A DNA stretch of 64,000 nucleotides from positions 82,530,469 through 82,594,468 of the forward strand of contig NC_081185.1 in NCBI RefSeq assembly GCF_029867415.1. Reading direction: 5' to 3'. The notes under the pieces are model-generated. The model was not told the DNA's origin and did not search any database. It worked only from the letters and a program-made list of their open reading frames with translations. Made by a program: the position numbers and the translations under genes. Of this stretch, positions 48,528-60,042 are shown in pieces (position 1 is the stretch's first letter; every line of letters starts with the position of its first letter). This DNA comes from Vicia villosa (lineage: Eukaryota; Streptophyta; Magnoliopsida; Fabales; Fabaceae).

Positions 48528-50949
48528 TGTAATACGGTGAACTGACTTTATTGAAATGTCGCGGTAAGCAAGAGTCGCCACCAACTTTTATTTTATCCAA
48601 TTTAAAGAAAGGCTAAAAGAACAGAAAAAAACCTTTTAAAAAGAAACTGAGTTCGGGGGGTAATTTATACAAAGGGAAGGTGTAAGGCACCCTTTGTATC
48701 CATGGTTTTCCATGGGCTCTTAATTGCTTTGCTCTTTAGTTTTCAAAAGTGTAGAAATGAAATAAGACTTTAGCTTGTAAATAAGCGTAGCTTTTTGAAG
48801 GTTTTCAGAAAAGGGTAGAAAAAGATTTAAGCCAGAGCAAGCAATCAGGAGCTAATTACCTTAACATTGTAAAAGAGTTCTTTTAGCCTTTCAGGGCTAT
48901 CCATACCATAAGAGGGTAGGAAGTCCTTTTATTGGAGGTTGAAGGGTCATCGAGATATCGTTCGCCACAAGACTGTCCTTGCTATAGAGAGGGCAGGTAG
49001 TCTAAGGGAAGGATAAGAACAGTCATTATTAGGCAACCAAGAGGACACCTCAGCAATTGAAAGGGACTATCACATCATTTATAGGCAACTCGAGGGACGA
49101 GATAATATAACCGAATCGAAGGCAGCATCATTGGGACTTATGATCTTTTGTGATGAGAAGGAACTGAGGGCAACATTTGCTGAGGCGTCCTCATATCCGA
49201 GGGACTTGACTATTTTGCATTGAAAAGGCAATAAGGCAACAGGCAACAGGCAACAAAAGAGGTTACCATAAAAGGTGTGTGGGTGCACAATCACGTGGTT
49301 CAATTTAGATAATTATCTTGTAGATTAGTTATTCTAAATTCCATTCGAGGTTTTCACACCCTAAATTACTAACCACGCAATAATAATATAATGCACAACA
49401 TTTTTAAGTGCCTTCAAGGCCACACAATACAACCAGGAGCAGTTACAAAATATAGCCATGGGGAAGGGGAAAAAAGAAATAAAATAATCCCATAACGCAA
49501 TAGGTTTAACACAAGTAATAATTAAAGAAGAATAAAAAAACGAGTTTAGGGTTACCGAAGGTTCGAGCTTTGACCAGTTGGTTAACCCTGAAAATCAATG
49601 AAGGGAAAAATACAAGAGGGTGGGTGTAAGAGGAAATTCATTAACAGTTGGAGTGAACCCTAGTTTTAATCTATAAGGAAAAAATTAAAAGTAAAATGAT
49701 ATTTGAAAAGAATCAGAACTTAGATTTTCGATTGGTATGGCGCGTGTCTGAGGATCCTGAGGTAACCCTGAAAAGTTGCACAAAGAAAAGGAAATTTTTT
49801 AGTGTATGAGTGATCTAATGACAAACCTCGTAAACCCTGATTAGGGCACAAGTTAACTAAGGTTAATAAAATAAACAAAAACCAGATTAATTAATTATTG
49901 GTTTTCAACCTAATTAATTAAATCGGCAAAAATAAAATTTCGATTAAATTACCTAACCTTAATAAGTATTTTAATTAATAAAAATATTGATAATTAATTA
50001 AACAATTAAATAATTAAACAAATAAATTAACTTAATTATTTAAATCAAATAAGAATTATTATTATCAACTAAATTAAATAAATTAATTATAAAATAATAT
50101 TTTTAAAATAAATATATTTTTTAAATAAAATAAAAGAATTTTTTAGAAGAAGTTTTAATTAAAAGAGATATTTTTAAAGAATTATATTAAATAAATCAAG
50201 TAAATAATATATATAAGAAAATAGCATTTGAATAAATAAAAAGAATTTTTTTTGGAAAACTTAGTTGTGGATCCAGTGTGGGCAAGCGCATGATGACCAT
50301 GGTGTGCCTACGTCCTGTGATGCGTTGGACGGAAGGAGTCAGAGATCCAAAGGCTGTGGCAAGGAAGGTGCACGCTACCATGTGCGTCTTAAAGCACCAG
50401 ATCCCTGAATTCAAAACAAAAAAACACGCGCGCGTCCTTGGCCAATGGGGAAGGGACACGTCTTCGTCTTCCTCCTCAGAACACCTTTTACAGCGCTCTT
50501 TTGCAGAGAGCTGTAAAAGTCTTGATCCTTTAACACCTGTTCTTAACGAATACAAGCAAAAGGCACTGGAAATTTGGCGCGATACAATGAATCAACTCGT
50601 ACCATTCATACGAATGCAATGGTACCTATTTCGTGGCTTAATTTGACCTGAATCAGAAAGCCCTAATTGCAACTAACAAACCCTAACAATGGTGATCGGT
50701 CACGAATGCGCATAGAACCACAATTAAATGTCCAGATAGTTTCTACACATTACCAGGAACAAGAATATGCAAACAAATTTGATAAACAATGCATGAATGA
50801 TGTAAATCGAGTTCATGAAATAATGGTGTAAACCGTGGCAAATTAGGGATGATTCTTGGTGCTGCAAGGCTTGGTAACGATCGAGACAGCTTCAAGGAAG
50901 ATCAAGGAAGGTGTTTGAATGCTTAACTCTCCTTGAATTGGTCTGCAAC
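48528..50949 (-). mobile_element. Solo LTR, Tat/Ogre-type (third subfamily), left part
   Basis: On the minus strand this is the 3' part of an LTR that begins at 59443 (TGTCATACCCCAAAATTTG) and ends at 48528 (CACCGTATTACA). The whole is flanked by a perfect 5-bp TSD, GCAAT, at 48523-48527 and 59444-59448. It interrupts the gag of the copia element, whose frame continues across it. The GTGGCGACTCTTGC block near the end is shared with the other three solo LTRs. It is interrupted by the Athila-type element at 50950-58808. Open frames within (for example 50278-50646) have no recognisable domain. Confidence 0.87.
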
Positions 50950-52018
50950 TGATCCCTTGTCGCGCGCGGGTCAAAAACGAGTTAATTTTATAAAACTGTA
51001 GTACGATGGTAATGGTAACTCGTGTATCGTCTCTCAAGGACTCTTGATTATTACTAACTGAAATCGAATTGGGGGCGTTTGGTTTGGTTCGATTTATAGA
51101 AAAAAGCGCTTAAAATAAGTGATTCTAAAATAAGCTGTTTTGAAAATAAGTGATTATGGAGTTAAGTTAATCTGTTGTTTCGGTTCCTATCTATCATCGA
51201 TTACTACAATATCACTGTCCTCAGCGGAATCTATTCATATTTGATCACAACAACAATCCACAAGCGAGATAGAAATTATAAGAATTATGTTTCCCTTTTC
51301 ACCGAATTAAGCAAACGGTTAATAAAATCAGCGGATTAACGGATTAAGCAAACGATAATACGCATTCGATTGTAGGAAAACACAAATCAATCAAATTAAC
51401 AAAACCATATATGATGATTTGAATTAAGCAAACAAACATCATAAACAGAATTGATATGGATAGAAATTGAATTGTGAAATTGTATTAACCTCAAGTTTTG
51501 GAATCCGAATTACAGCAGATCAACTCAGTAGGGATTAGTTCACCATGGGATCGTCAAAAGCTTGGAAAAATTTCGTGAATAGTGTATGGAATGCTACAGT
51601 ACCGCGGCTGCTACCCTAAGGGAAAATAGCACAACCCGTTTTACAATCCAACTGGGTCAAACATACGACCCATGCCCAAAACTAATTGACCCGAAACTTA
51701 ACTAAAACTAGTGCTGCAACTTCAACGAATTTTCTGGCCCTTCTACAGTCTGATTCTGACTTCGACTCCAACATAAGAATTGTAGCTATTTCTCTTAGCT
51801 TTCCGTCAATTATTAGAACGCCTCAATCGGACTCCTGAGACTCCAGTTATGATCGTTTCCGTGCAGACTGCTAAAGCTGAGAATTAAATACGAAAATCAA
51901 ATAACAATAAAAATAAATTAAAATATAAAAACATTATAAAATACAAAAATAAGACAAGCAAACCATGGAAATGTATAAGTACAACCGTAGAGGAATGTGC
52001 ATCAAAATGCACTGATCA
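50950..52018 (-). mobile_element. 3' LTR of the Athila-type element
   Basis: 1,069 bp from TGATCAGTGCATTTTGATGC (52018) to GCGACAAGGGATCA (50950). By eye about 11 differences from the 5' LTR in 290 bp at the PBS-proximal end. Confidence 0.87.
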
Positions 52019-52032
52019 AATTCCCCCACACT
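52019..52032 (-). promoter_or_regulatory. Polypurine tract of the Athila-type element
   Basis: CAAGTGTGGGGGAATT on the minus strand ends here, directly before the LTR start TGATCA. The exact limits are approximate. Confidence 0.75.
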
Positions 52033-52992
52033 TGAACTTTTACACTCCGAGCAAAATGAAAAACAAAACAAAGAAAGCACAAATACATCAACAATTACTC
52101 ATCCTAGGCTACAAATCTTCTTCGGGTATGTTTGCATCGATAGGTACTAATCTTGCACACTAAGGACATCGTAAGAACACTAACCACAGATATGCAAACA
52201 TAAGCCTCCTAAATACACAAACCAATTCAATTCATATTATTATACTATAGCCTAACTTACTCCTCCTTTTTGCTCTTTTTCATTCAGGCGCAATCACATT
52301 AAGCCCGTTATCTCCACACACTTATAGCAGGACGACCGGTTAGTGATTCTGATCCTTTTTTGCACGGGGTTCCGGTACTTACGTGGCATAAACCTTTGCT
52401 TACTCAGATGTAGCTGCGAGGGATCGGACCGTAATCCTTCCTACCAAGTTCAGCACTAGAAACCGCTGAACCAACTAACAAAGAGTTTTGAAAACTTTTT
52501 TTTTGAAGATTACACAACCGTTGGGTTAAGTGACCGGGTGAGGGTCACCAAACTTAGAAGATGTATTACCTTTTTCTTTTCTCTTTTTTTTTTCTTTTCG
52601 GAACATTCACTTATATTCATCGGCTTCCCTGCGTAAAGTGTGTGAGAGATGGTGCCGACTGCTGAAATAAACTACTCAAGAGCTGCCAGAGAATGAGAAT
52701 TTAAGGCTAAAACATAATAAAAAATTCAAATCGATTTCCATATGCAGGAGACTTACGGTGTTAGAACGATATCGATCTTGTGAATTTTTCCCAAGTCTCC
52801 GCAAACTCGACTCAAATCAGTCTATAGCCCAAAACTTTCAAGAAGATGCATTTTTTATTGGTTGAAATTAAACAAAATACTAACAAAAACAAATAAAACA
52901 CACGATTCCCTCCCCCACACTTAAACTAAGCATTGCCCTCAATGAAAGGACATTACAAATAAAGTAGAGAGAAGGAAAGAAAGGCTCCCTGA
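52033..52992 (-). mobile_element. 3' non-coding region of the Athila-type element
   Basis: About 960 bp between the pol stop and the PPT. Athila elements often have an env-like frame here. None is visible. Another CCCCCACACTTAA motif at about 52914-52925 is a second PPT-like sequence close to the pol stop. Confidence 0.6.
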
Positions 52993-54003
52993 TCAAGTTG
53001 CAGTGTAGTTAGGTGTTTCCAAAGAAAGCTCCTCTATGCTGACATTTTCAGGCACCGAACTTTCATGGAATAACTTCAGCCGCTGCCCGTTAACCTTGAA
53101 GACTTTGTCAGTACCTGCACTTTTTATTTCTACTGCACCGTGAGGGAAAACATTAGTAACAACAAAGGGGCCAATCCATTTGGATCGAAGTTTCCCAACC
53201 ATAAGCTTAAGGTGGGAGTTAAACAGTAAAACCTGTTGGCCCACAGAAAATTCCTTCCTAGAAATCATTTTATCATGGAAGTGCTTAGTTTTCTCTTTAT
53301 AAATCCTAGAGCTCTCATAAGCCTCTAATCTAAGTTCTTCCAACTATTGTAATTGGAGTTTTCTTTCAATACCTGCTTGTTGCATCTCCAAATTACAACT
53401 TTTCACCGCCCAAAAAGCACGGTGTTCTATCTCAACAGGAAGATCACATGCCTTACCAAAAACAAGTCGATAAGGAGACATCCCAATGCGTGTCTTGAAA
53501 GCAGTCCTTTGAGCCCATAGTGCGTCTTCTAGACGACGGCTCCAGTCTTTCCTGTATGGATGCACCATTTTCTCTAAAACCTGTTTGATCTCCCTGTTTG
53601 AGATCTCAGCTTGCTCATTAGTCTTTGGGTGATATGCATTAGAGACTCTGTGCACAACTCCATACTTTCGGAGCAAAGCTTCCATGGTGCGGTTACAGAA
53701 ATGAGTGCCTTGGTCACTTATGATAGCTCGCGGTATTCCAAACCTGCAAAAGATATTAGACCTAACAAAATCTGCAACAACTCGAGAATCATTAGTCCTA
53801 GTGGGTATAGCTTCCACCCACTTTGAAACATAATCAACAACAAGTAAAATGTAAAGGAAACCAAATGATACAGGAAAAGGACCCATGAAATCGATTCCCC
53901 ATACATCAAATACCTCACAGAAAAGCATCGGCTGCTGAGGCATTTCACTCTTGCGAGTGATGTTTGTACCTGCTATCTGGCACTCTTTACAAGTGCGATA
54001 AGT
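52993..54003 (-). pseudogene. Athila-type integrase
   Basis: Minus strand. After a stop at 54004-54006 the text reads CKECQIAG, then [34 protein letters not shown] (first core aspartates), [17 protein letters not shown] (second aspartate), and a [16 protein letters not shown] block holding the catalytic glutamate. The C-terminal part has [20 protein letters not shown] and [17 protein letters not shown], then, after an in-frame stop at 53346-53344, [15 protein letters not shown] and [11 protein letters not shown]. The usual GQAE is NEQAE here. Final stop at 52995-52993. Confidence 0.9.
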
Positions 54004-56628
54004 CTAAAAAACATCCTTAAAAATAGTTGGCCAATAGAAACCTGAATCAAGGACTTTTCTCGCAGTCCTTTGAGGACCAAAGTGTCTGCCGACTTGAGAT
54101 GCATGAGAAAATTTCAAAATAGATTCAATCTCATTGTCGGGGACACATCTCCTGATTACCTGATCACTACCAAACTTCCATAGATATGGATCATCCCAAA
54201 CATAATACTTTTCATCACTCTTGAGTTTGTGAACCTGTGCTCTCGATGCACCTATAGGAAAAACACCAGCAACAAGAAAATTAACAATGTCAGCAAACCA
54301 AGGTGTAATCCCGTGCAAAAGAAACAACTGCTCATCAGGAAAGTCATCCTGAATAGGAAAAGGGTCTTCATCTCTCTCTATCCCGCTTAAGTGGTCAGCC
54401 ACTAAGTTCTCAGCTCCACTTTTGTCTTTAATCTCGATATTAAACTCTTGGAGCAACAACATCCACCGAATCAATCTCGGTTTTGCATCCGGCTTCTTCA
54501 GCAAGTACTTTAAAGCTGCATGGTCAGTAAAAACAACAACCTTGGAACCTAGTAAATAAGATCTGAATTTGTCAAGAGCAAAAACAATAGCTAGCAGTTC
54601 TTTTTCAGTGGTAGTGTAATTTGACTGTGCAGAATCTAAAGTCCTAGAAGCATAGTAAATAACATGGGCAACCTTGTCAACTCTTTGTGCAAGGACAGCC
54701 CCAACAGCATAATTGGAAGCATCACACATAAGCTCAAAAGGAAGTGTCCAGTCAGGGGGCTGAATTATGGGAGTGGATGTAAATGCTTTCTTCGAGAAGT
54801 TAAACGCTTGTTTGCACTTGTCATCAAAGCTGAAAGTGACGTCATTCTTCAACAAGTTTGACAGCGGAAGAGCTATCTTGCTGAAATCCTTTATGAAACG
54901 CCTGTAAAAACCTACATGACCAAGAAAAGAACGAATCTCGCGAATGCAAGAAGGGTAAGGCAGTGTAGAAATCACATCAATCTTAGCAGGGTCAACAGAA
55001 ATTCCTTTTCCAGAAATAATATGACCAAGAACGATTCCCTGCTCAACCATAAAATGGCATTTTTCATAATTTAAAACAAGGTTAGTCTCGATGCATCTTT
55101 CTAAAATCAAGTTTAAACTTTTCAAGCATACATCAAAAGAAGAACCATAGACAGTGAAATCATCCATAAAAACTTCCATGCAATTTTCAATAAAATCAGA
55201 AAAAATACTAATCATGCATCGCTGGAAAGTGCTAGGAGCATTGCAAAGACCAAAAGGCATCCTCCTGTAAGCAAAGGTACCGAAAGGACAAGTAAAAGTC
55301 GTCTTCTCTTGATCCTCCGGTGCAATATGAATCTGAAAATAACTTGAAAATCCATCAAGAAAACAATAGTGTGATTTACCAGCTAGTCGTTCAAGCATCT
55401 GGTCAATGAATGGTAAAGGAAAGTGATCCTTTCTCGTAGCTTGGTTCAATCTCTTATAATCAATACAAACTCTCTAGCTGTTCTGGACTCTAGTGGGAAC
55501 AAGTTCATTATTTTCATTTTTCACCACTATAAGTCCAGATTTCTTAGGTACAACCTGTACGGGGCTTACCCACTTACTGTCAGAAATATGATAAATGATA
55601 CCTGCTTGCAAGAGTTTGGTTACCTCTTTCTTCACAACATCAAGAATCAAAGGATTAAGCCTCCTTTGGAGCTGCCTTACTGTTTTGGATCCATCCTCGA
55701 GTAGAATCCTGTGCATGCACATCGATGGACTAATACCCGGAAGGTCGGCTAATGTCCACCCGATTGCCTTCTTGTGCTTCGTCAAAACCTGCAAAAGTTT
55801 GTGTTCTTGATCGAAATCAAGGTTAGAAGAGATAATAATAGGCAGTTTTTCATTACTCTCCAAGTACGCATATTTCAGGTTCTCAGGGAGCTCTTTTAGC
55901 TCTAAGGACGGGGGATGCTCGATGGATGGAATGCTTGGGGCAGCCGGGATGTCAAGAGCATCGACGGCAAAAACAGCCTCATCGGTAACAACTTCACCTG
56001 TAGGAAATCTATCATGCTGCAAGGAAGCATCAATCTCAGCACAAAGAACACAAACGTTAGTGTCAGTGCAATCAGGACATGAATAAATATCATCAAAATC
56101 AGAGAGAGATGGAAAATCAAGTGCAAATAATTCAGAACAACTATCATCAACTAGTTCAGAAATCAACTCAATGTGAAAAACGGAATGCTCCTCCAAGGGA
56201 TGTTTCATGGCGTCAAAAATGTTGAATTTTGCGACAATGTCACCAAATTCCATGGACATGGTTCCATCGTCAACATCAATCTTCATTTTTGTCGTTTTCA
56301 TGAATGGTCTGCCTAAAATTATGGGAGCTCTGCTTGTCTTTGTTTCGCCTTCCATGTTTAGAATATAAAAATCTGCAGGAAAAATCAAATCGTTAACTTG
56401 AACAAGGACATCTTCGACAACCCCGGCGGGTCGAGCGTGGCTCCTGTTTGCCAATTGAATGATTAAACATGTATGTTGCAAATGGCCAAGACAAAGGTTA
56501 TTATAAACAGAAGTAGGCATAACATTAATGCCCGCTCCCAAATCAAGCATGCAATTCTCAAATTTACTATCCCCGATGGTACAAGGAATAGCAAATGTTC
56601 TCGGATCCTTCTGCTTTTGTGGCAACAC
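54004..56628 (-). pseudogene. Athila-type protease, reverse transcriptase, RNase H and integrase zinc-binding domain
   Basis: Minus strand. Protease near 56600-56260: FAIPCTIGDSKFENCMLDLG (DLGA active-site region) and PIILGRPFM. After an acidic linker comes the RT: LLQAGIIYHISDSKWVSPVQ, a stop at about 55474-55476 within the VCIDY block, [31 protein letters not shown], and [15 protein letters not shown] with the catalytic DD. Thumb/connection: [18 protein letters not shown]. RNase [47 protein letters not shown]. The zinc-binding [19 protein letters not shown] and [11 protein letters not shown] lead to the integrase. Apart from single stops the frame is continuous for 2.6 kb. Confidence 0.92.
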
Positions 56629-57890
56629 CTGAGTAGTGAGGGCTGAAACATTTTGCTCACTTACAGCCTTGTCAGATGATTGTTTGGGCTAAATAAAGGC
56701 AGAAATATTTCGTCCTAAGTTCACTCTTTCACTTCCCTTAATCCTCCTCTTGTTAGTACACAAATCTTTCAGAAACTTTGCATACTTAGGAACCAATTTT
56801 ATAACATCAAGTAGCGGAATATTTACCGCCACCTTTCGAAACACATCCAAAATCTCTCTTTATTTGTCTCCCTCCTCAATTCTTTTATTTTTCAGAACTC
56901 TATGTGGGAAGGGGACTGGTGGCACATACTCCTTTTCTTTAATCTTTTCAGTTTCGACCATAACAGAAGAAGGGGAAGAAAGTGCAACAGGGGAAGGTTC
57001 AGATGGAGAAAGTTCAGAAGTTACCTCAATGCCTTTTTTATTTTTTTCAGGGGCTGGTTCTGTAACCTTTCCGGATCTCAAAGAAATAGCACTCACATTA
57101 GCATTACCATTCGTATTGACAACAGTTTGTGCTGGAAGTTGGTTCGAACCTTGAGCTTGCATATTATTTATTTGAGTAGTAAGTTGTCCCATCTGTGTGG
57201 TCAAGGTCTGAATGCTAGTGTCAGTTCTTTGTTGAAACTGAAGGTTGTTCACGGCCATTTGTTTAACAAGATCTTCCAAGGATGGTCTGGAAGTAGTAGC
57301 TGGAGGGGTGTGATGTGGCTGGGGTAATGGAACGGTGAGCTGTTGTTGTGAGGGCTGCTGATTTCCATATCGAAGGTTGGGATGATTCCTACAATTGGGG
57401 TGATATTTGTTGGTGGACAAGTCAGGGGTGTTGTTGTACCTGTTCTGGTTGTAAAGGTTGGCTACATAAGCTTGAGGCAACTCGGTAACAGTATCATCTT
57501 TCAGAAGAGGACTAGTATCAGTGGGATGATCATGAGCTGTACAAATGCCACATACAGTTGCTGTTTGAGGTTTCGCTACTGCAAGTTGTTTGACTAAAGC
57601 GGTCAGCTCATCAATTATGGTTTCTAAAGCTCTGCTCGAGGAACCTTGAATTTGATGTACACCCTTGATTTGGACAGAATTGGTTCGAGTGGTGAACTGC
57701 TGGGAATTTAAGGACATATTTTCAATGAGGGCCCTGGCAGCAGCTGGAGTTTTGTCAACAAGTGCTCCACCACTAGCAGCATCAAGAATGTTTCTATCCA
57801 TAGGTAACAACCCCTCATAAAAGTACTGAATGAGAAGTTGCTCGGTAATCTGATGTTGAGGGCAGCTTGAAACTAACTTCTTGATCCCCG
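56629..57890 (-). pseudogene. Athila-type gag, N-terminally deleted
   Basis: Minus strand. The text begins KKLVSSCPQHQITEQLLIQY directly next to the PBS, then LDAASGGALVDKTPAAARAL, a CGIC..HDH knuckle-like block (about 57545-57525), a glutamine-rich region and LISLRSGKV-type residues. Stops at about 56862-56860 and 56690 precede the protease. The normal leader and N-terminal half of gag are missing. The open frame seems to start inside the LTR only because it reads through the LTR and PBS in phase. Confidence 0.85.
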
Positions 57891-57902
57891 GCAACGGCGC
57901 CA
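57885..57902 (-). promoter_or_regulatory. Primer-binding site (tRNA-Asp type)
   Basis: TGGCGCCGTTGCCGGGGA on the minus strand, three bases after the 5' LTR. This 18-mer is the PBS typical of Athila elements. Confidence 0.88.
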
Positions 57903-57905
57903 ATT

Positions 57906-58808
57906 TGATCCGCTGTCGCGCGCGGGTCAAAAACGAGTTAATTTTATAAAACTGTAGTACGACGGTAACGGTAACTCGTGTATCGTCTCTCAAGGACTCT
58001 TGCTTATTACTAACTGAAATCGAATTGGGGGGGGGTTTGGTTTGGTTCGATTTATAGAAAAAAGCGCTTAAAATAAGTGATTCTAAAATAAGCTGTTTTG
58101 AAAATAAGTGATTATGGAGTTAAGCTAATATGCTGTTTCGGTTCCTATCTATCATCGATTACTACAATGTCACTGTCCTAAGCGGAATCTATTCATATTT
58201 GATCACAACAACAATCCACAAGCGAGATAGAAATTATAAGAATTATGTTTCCCTTTTCACCGAATTAAGCAAACGGTTAATAAAATCAGCGGATTAACGG
58301 ATTAAGCAAACGATAATACGCATTAGATTGTAGGAAAACATAAATCAATCAAATTAACAAAACCATATATGATGATTTGAATTAAGCAAACAAACAACAT
58401 AAACAGAATTTATATGAATAGAAGTTGAATTGTGAAATTGTATTAACCTTAAGTTTTGGAATCCGAATTACAGTGGATCAACTCAGTAGGGATTAGTTCG
58501 CCATGGGATCGTCAAAAGCTTGGAAAAGTTTCGTGAATAGTGTATAGAATGCTACAGTACCGCGGCTGCTACACTAAAGGAAAATAGCACAACCCGTTTT
58601 ACAATCCAATTGGGTCAAACATACGACCCAGGCCCAAAACTAATTGACCCGAAACTTAACTAAAACTAGTGCTGCAACTTCAACTAATTTTCTGGCCCTT
58701 CTACAGTCTGATTCTGACTTTGACTCCAACATAAGAATTGTAGCTATTTCTCTTAGCTTTCCGTCGATAATTAGAACGCCTCAATCGGACTCCTGAAACT
58801 CCAGTTAT
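57906..58808 (-). mobile_element. 5' LTR of the Athila-type element, truncated
   Basis: It matches 50950-51850 of the 3' LTR and stops at 58808 (..CCAGTTATGA). The first 165 bp or so of the LTR (minus-strand 5' end) are absent, and host LTR sequence follows at once. Confidence 0.85.
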
Positions 58809-59443
58809 GATTCTGACTTTGGGCTTTTCCTCTTCATGCATGCCCATGAAAATAGGTGAACTTGTGAACCTTGCCATTTCCTCATATTTCAGAATTTTTC
58901 AAGTTCTTGGAATTTTTTAGAAACCTTGAGGAGTCCTCTAACCAATGTATTTTGTCCCATGTCAAAATAATTTTCCATGCTCCTTATATGCTCTTTTGAA
59001 AAAGTTGACTTTTGGTTGACTTTCAAAAAGGACCTATAATCTTTTGATCCATATCTCTCAAATGAAGCATTTTTGGACTTGGCTTGTGAGAGACAAATTT
59101 GTAGAGAATCCAATTTCCTTCAAAATGAGCTTTAGATGTAAAATTTCTGATGTTCCATGTAGGAGTTATGGCTGGTCAAAGTTCAGGTGACTTTCTCCTA
59201 TGAAAACCCTAATTTAGAAACTTTTGAATTTGTTGATTTCTGATCTTTTCTTGATGAACCATGATCAATCCTTGATCAAATGGTGAATGATACTTCAAAA
59301 TAAGGTTGTTGACAATAAATCAGAAGTTTTGACTATACTTTGACCACAGTTAACTTTTACGTCAAATCAGTCGACTGCTGACTATTTGAGTTGTTTTGTG
59401 AATCAAAGCTTGAAATATAGTGGGCAAATTTTGGGGTATGACA
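58809..59443 (-). mobile_element. Solo LTR, Tat/Ogre-type (third subfamily), right part
   Basis: The 5' part of the LTR whose remainder is at 48528-50949. TGTCATACCCC starts at 59443. TSD GCAAT at 59444-59448. It includes a block at about 58990-59190 that is also present at 21270-21410. Confidence 0.85.
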
Positions 59444-59972
59444 GCAATGATCTGAGGATCTTTCTTACCAGCTTTTCTTCAGACATTTTTTCTCCTAAGG
59501 CTCCTGAGGTATTTGTAATCTCAAGGATATTCATGTAGAACTCATGAATGGTCTCATCCTCTTTCATCTTGAGATTTTCAAACTTGGTGGTAAGCATTTG
59601 AAGTTTAGACATATTCACCTTGGATGTGCCCTCATGAGTTGTTTTGAGAATATCCCAAACTTCTTTATCCAGATCACAGTGCTGCACAAGTCTGAATATG
59701 TTCTTGTCTATTCCATTGAACAAGGCATTTAGTGCCTTGGAGTTGCCCAAAGCGAGTTCTTCCTCAGTTCTGCTCCATTGTTCTTCAGGAATTAGAACAG
59801 TGATTCCATCTTCCATTACCTTCTCAGGATGTTTCCATCCGTTTTCCACAGCTCTCTAGGCCTTGCTGTCCACAGACTTTAGAACAACTGTCATACGGGG
59901 TTTCCAGTAGTCATAGTTAGAGTCATCCAGAATGAGTGGTATATTCCCAAACATTAACAATTCCTTCTCCAT
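59444..59972 (-). pseudogene. SIRE-type copia gag, N-terminal part
   Basis: ATG at 59972-59970: MEKELLMFGNIPLILDDSNY, then DYWKPRM (the conserved W of the copia gag N-terminus), an in-frame TAG at about 59859-59861, VENGWKHPEKV, ALNALFNGIDKNIFRLVQHC, EVWDILKTTHEGTSKVNMSK and EFYMNILEITNTSGALGEKM, up to SEEKLVRKILRSL at the insertion point. The order matches the UBN2/DUF4219-type gag of copia elements. The remainder is at 47483-48527. Confidence 0.88.
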
Positions 59973-60029
59973 AGTACCAGAATTTTGTTGTCCCTAGATC
60001 TCACCCAAATATAAACAGGCAGGGTGTCT

Positions 60030-60041
60030 GCTCTGATGCCA
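60030..60041 (-). promoter_or_regulatory. Primer-binding site of the SIRE-type copia element
   Basis: TGGCATCAGAGC on the minus strand, one base after the 5' LTR. It differs by one base from the initiator tRNA-Met complement. Confidence 0.8.
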
Positions 60042-60042
60042 A

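Larger units (their letters stand above)
50950..58808 (-). mobile_element. Athila-type Ty3-gypsy retrotransposon (nested)
   Basis: Minus-strand element: 5' LTR 58808-57906 (truncated at its outer end), tRNA-Asp PBS 57902-57885, gag-pol 57890-52993, PPT about 52032-52019, 3' LTR 52018-50950. The PBS, the [11 protein letters not shown] motif and the LTR ends (TGATCAGTGCA...GGATCA) fit the Athila lineage, to which the legume Cyclops elements belong. The outer 5' end is deleted, so no TSD can be paired. The gag-pol frame is the best preserved in the window, with about five stops. No env-like frame follows pol. Confidence 0.87.

Noticed and set aside
50278..50646. 122-residue plus-strand frame
   Set aside because: It lies in the body of a solo LTR, antisense to the LTR, with an overlapping minus-strand frame of similar size and no recognisable domain.
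56860..57993. Treating the long frame from 57993 as a complete gag with an N-terminus in the LTR
   Set aside because: Its first 35 or so codons translate the LTR end and the tRNA-Asp primer-binding site. True gag sequence starts only after about 57890.
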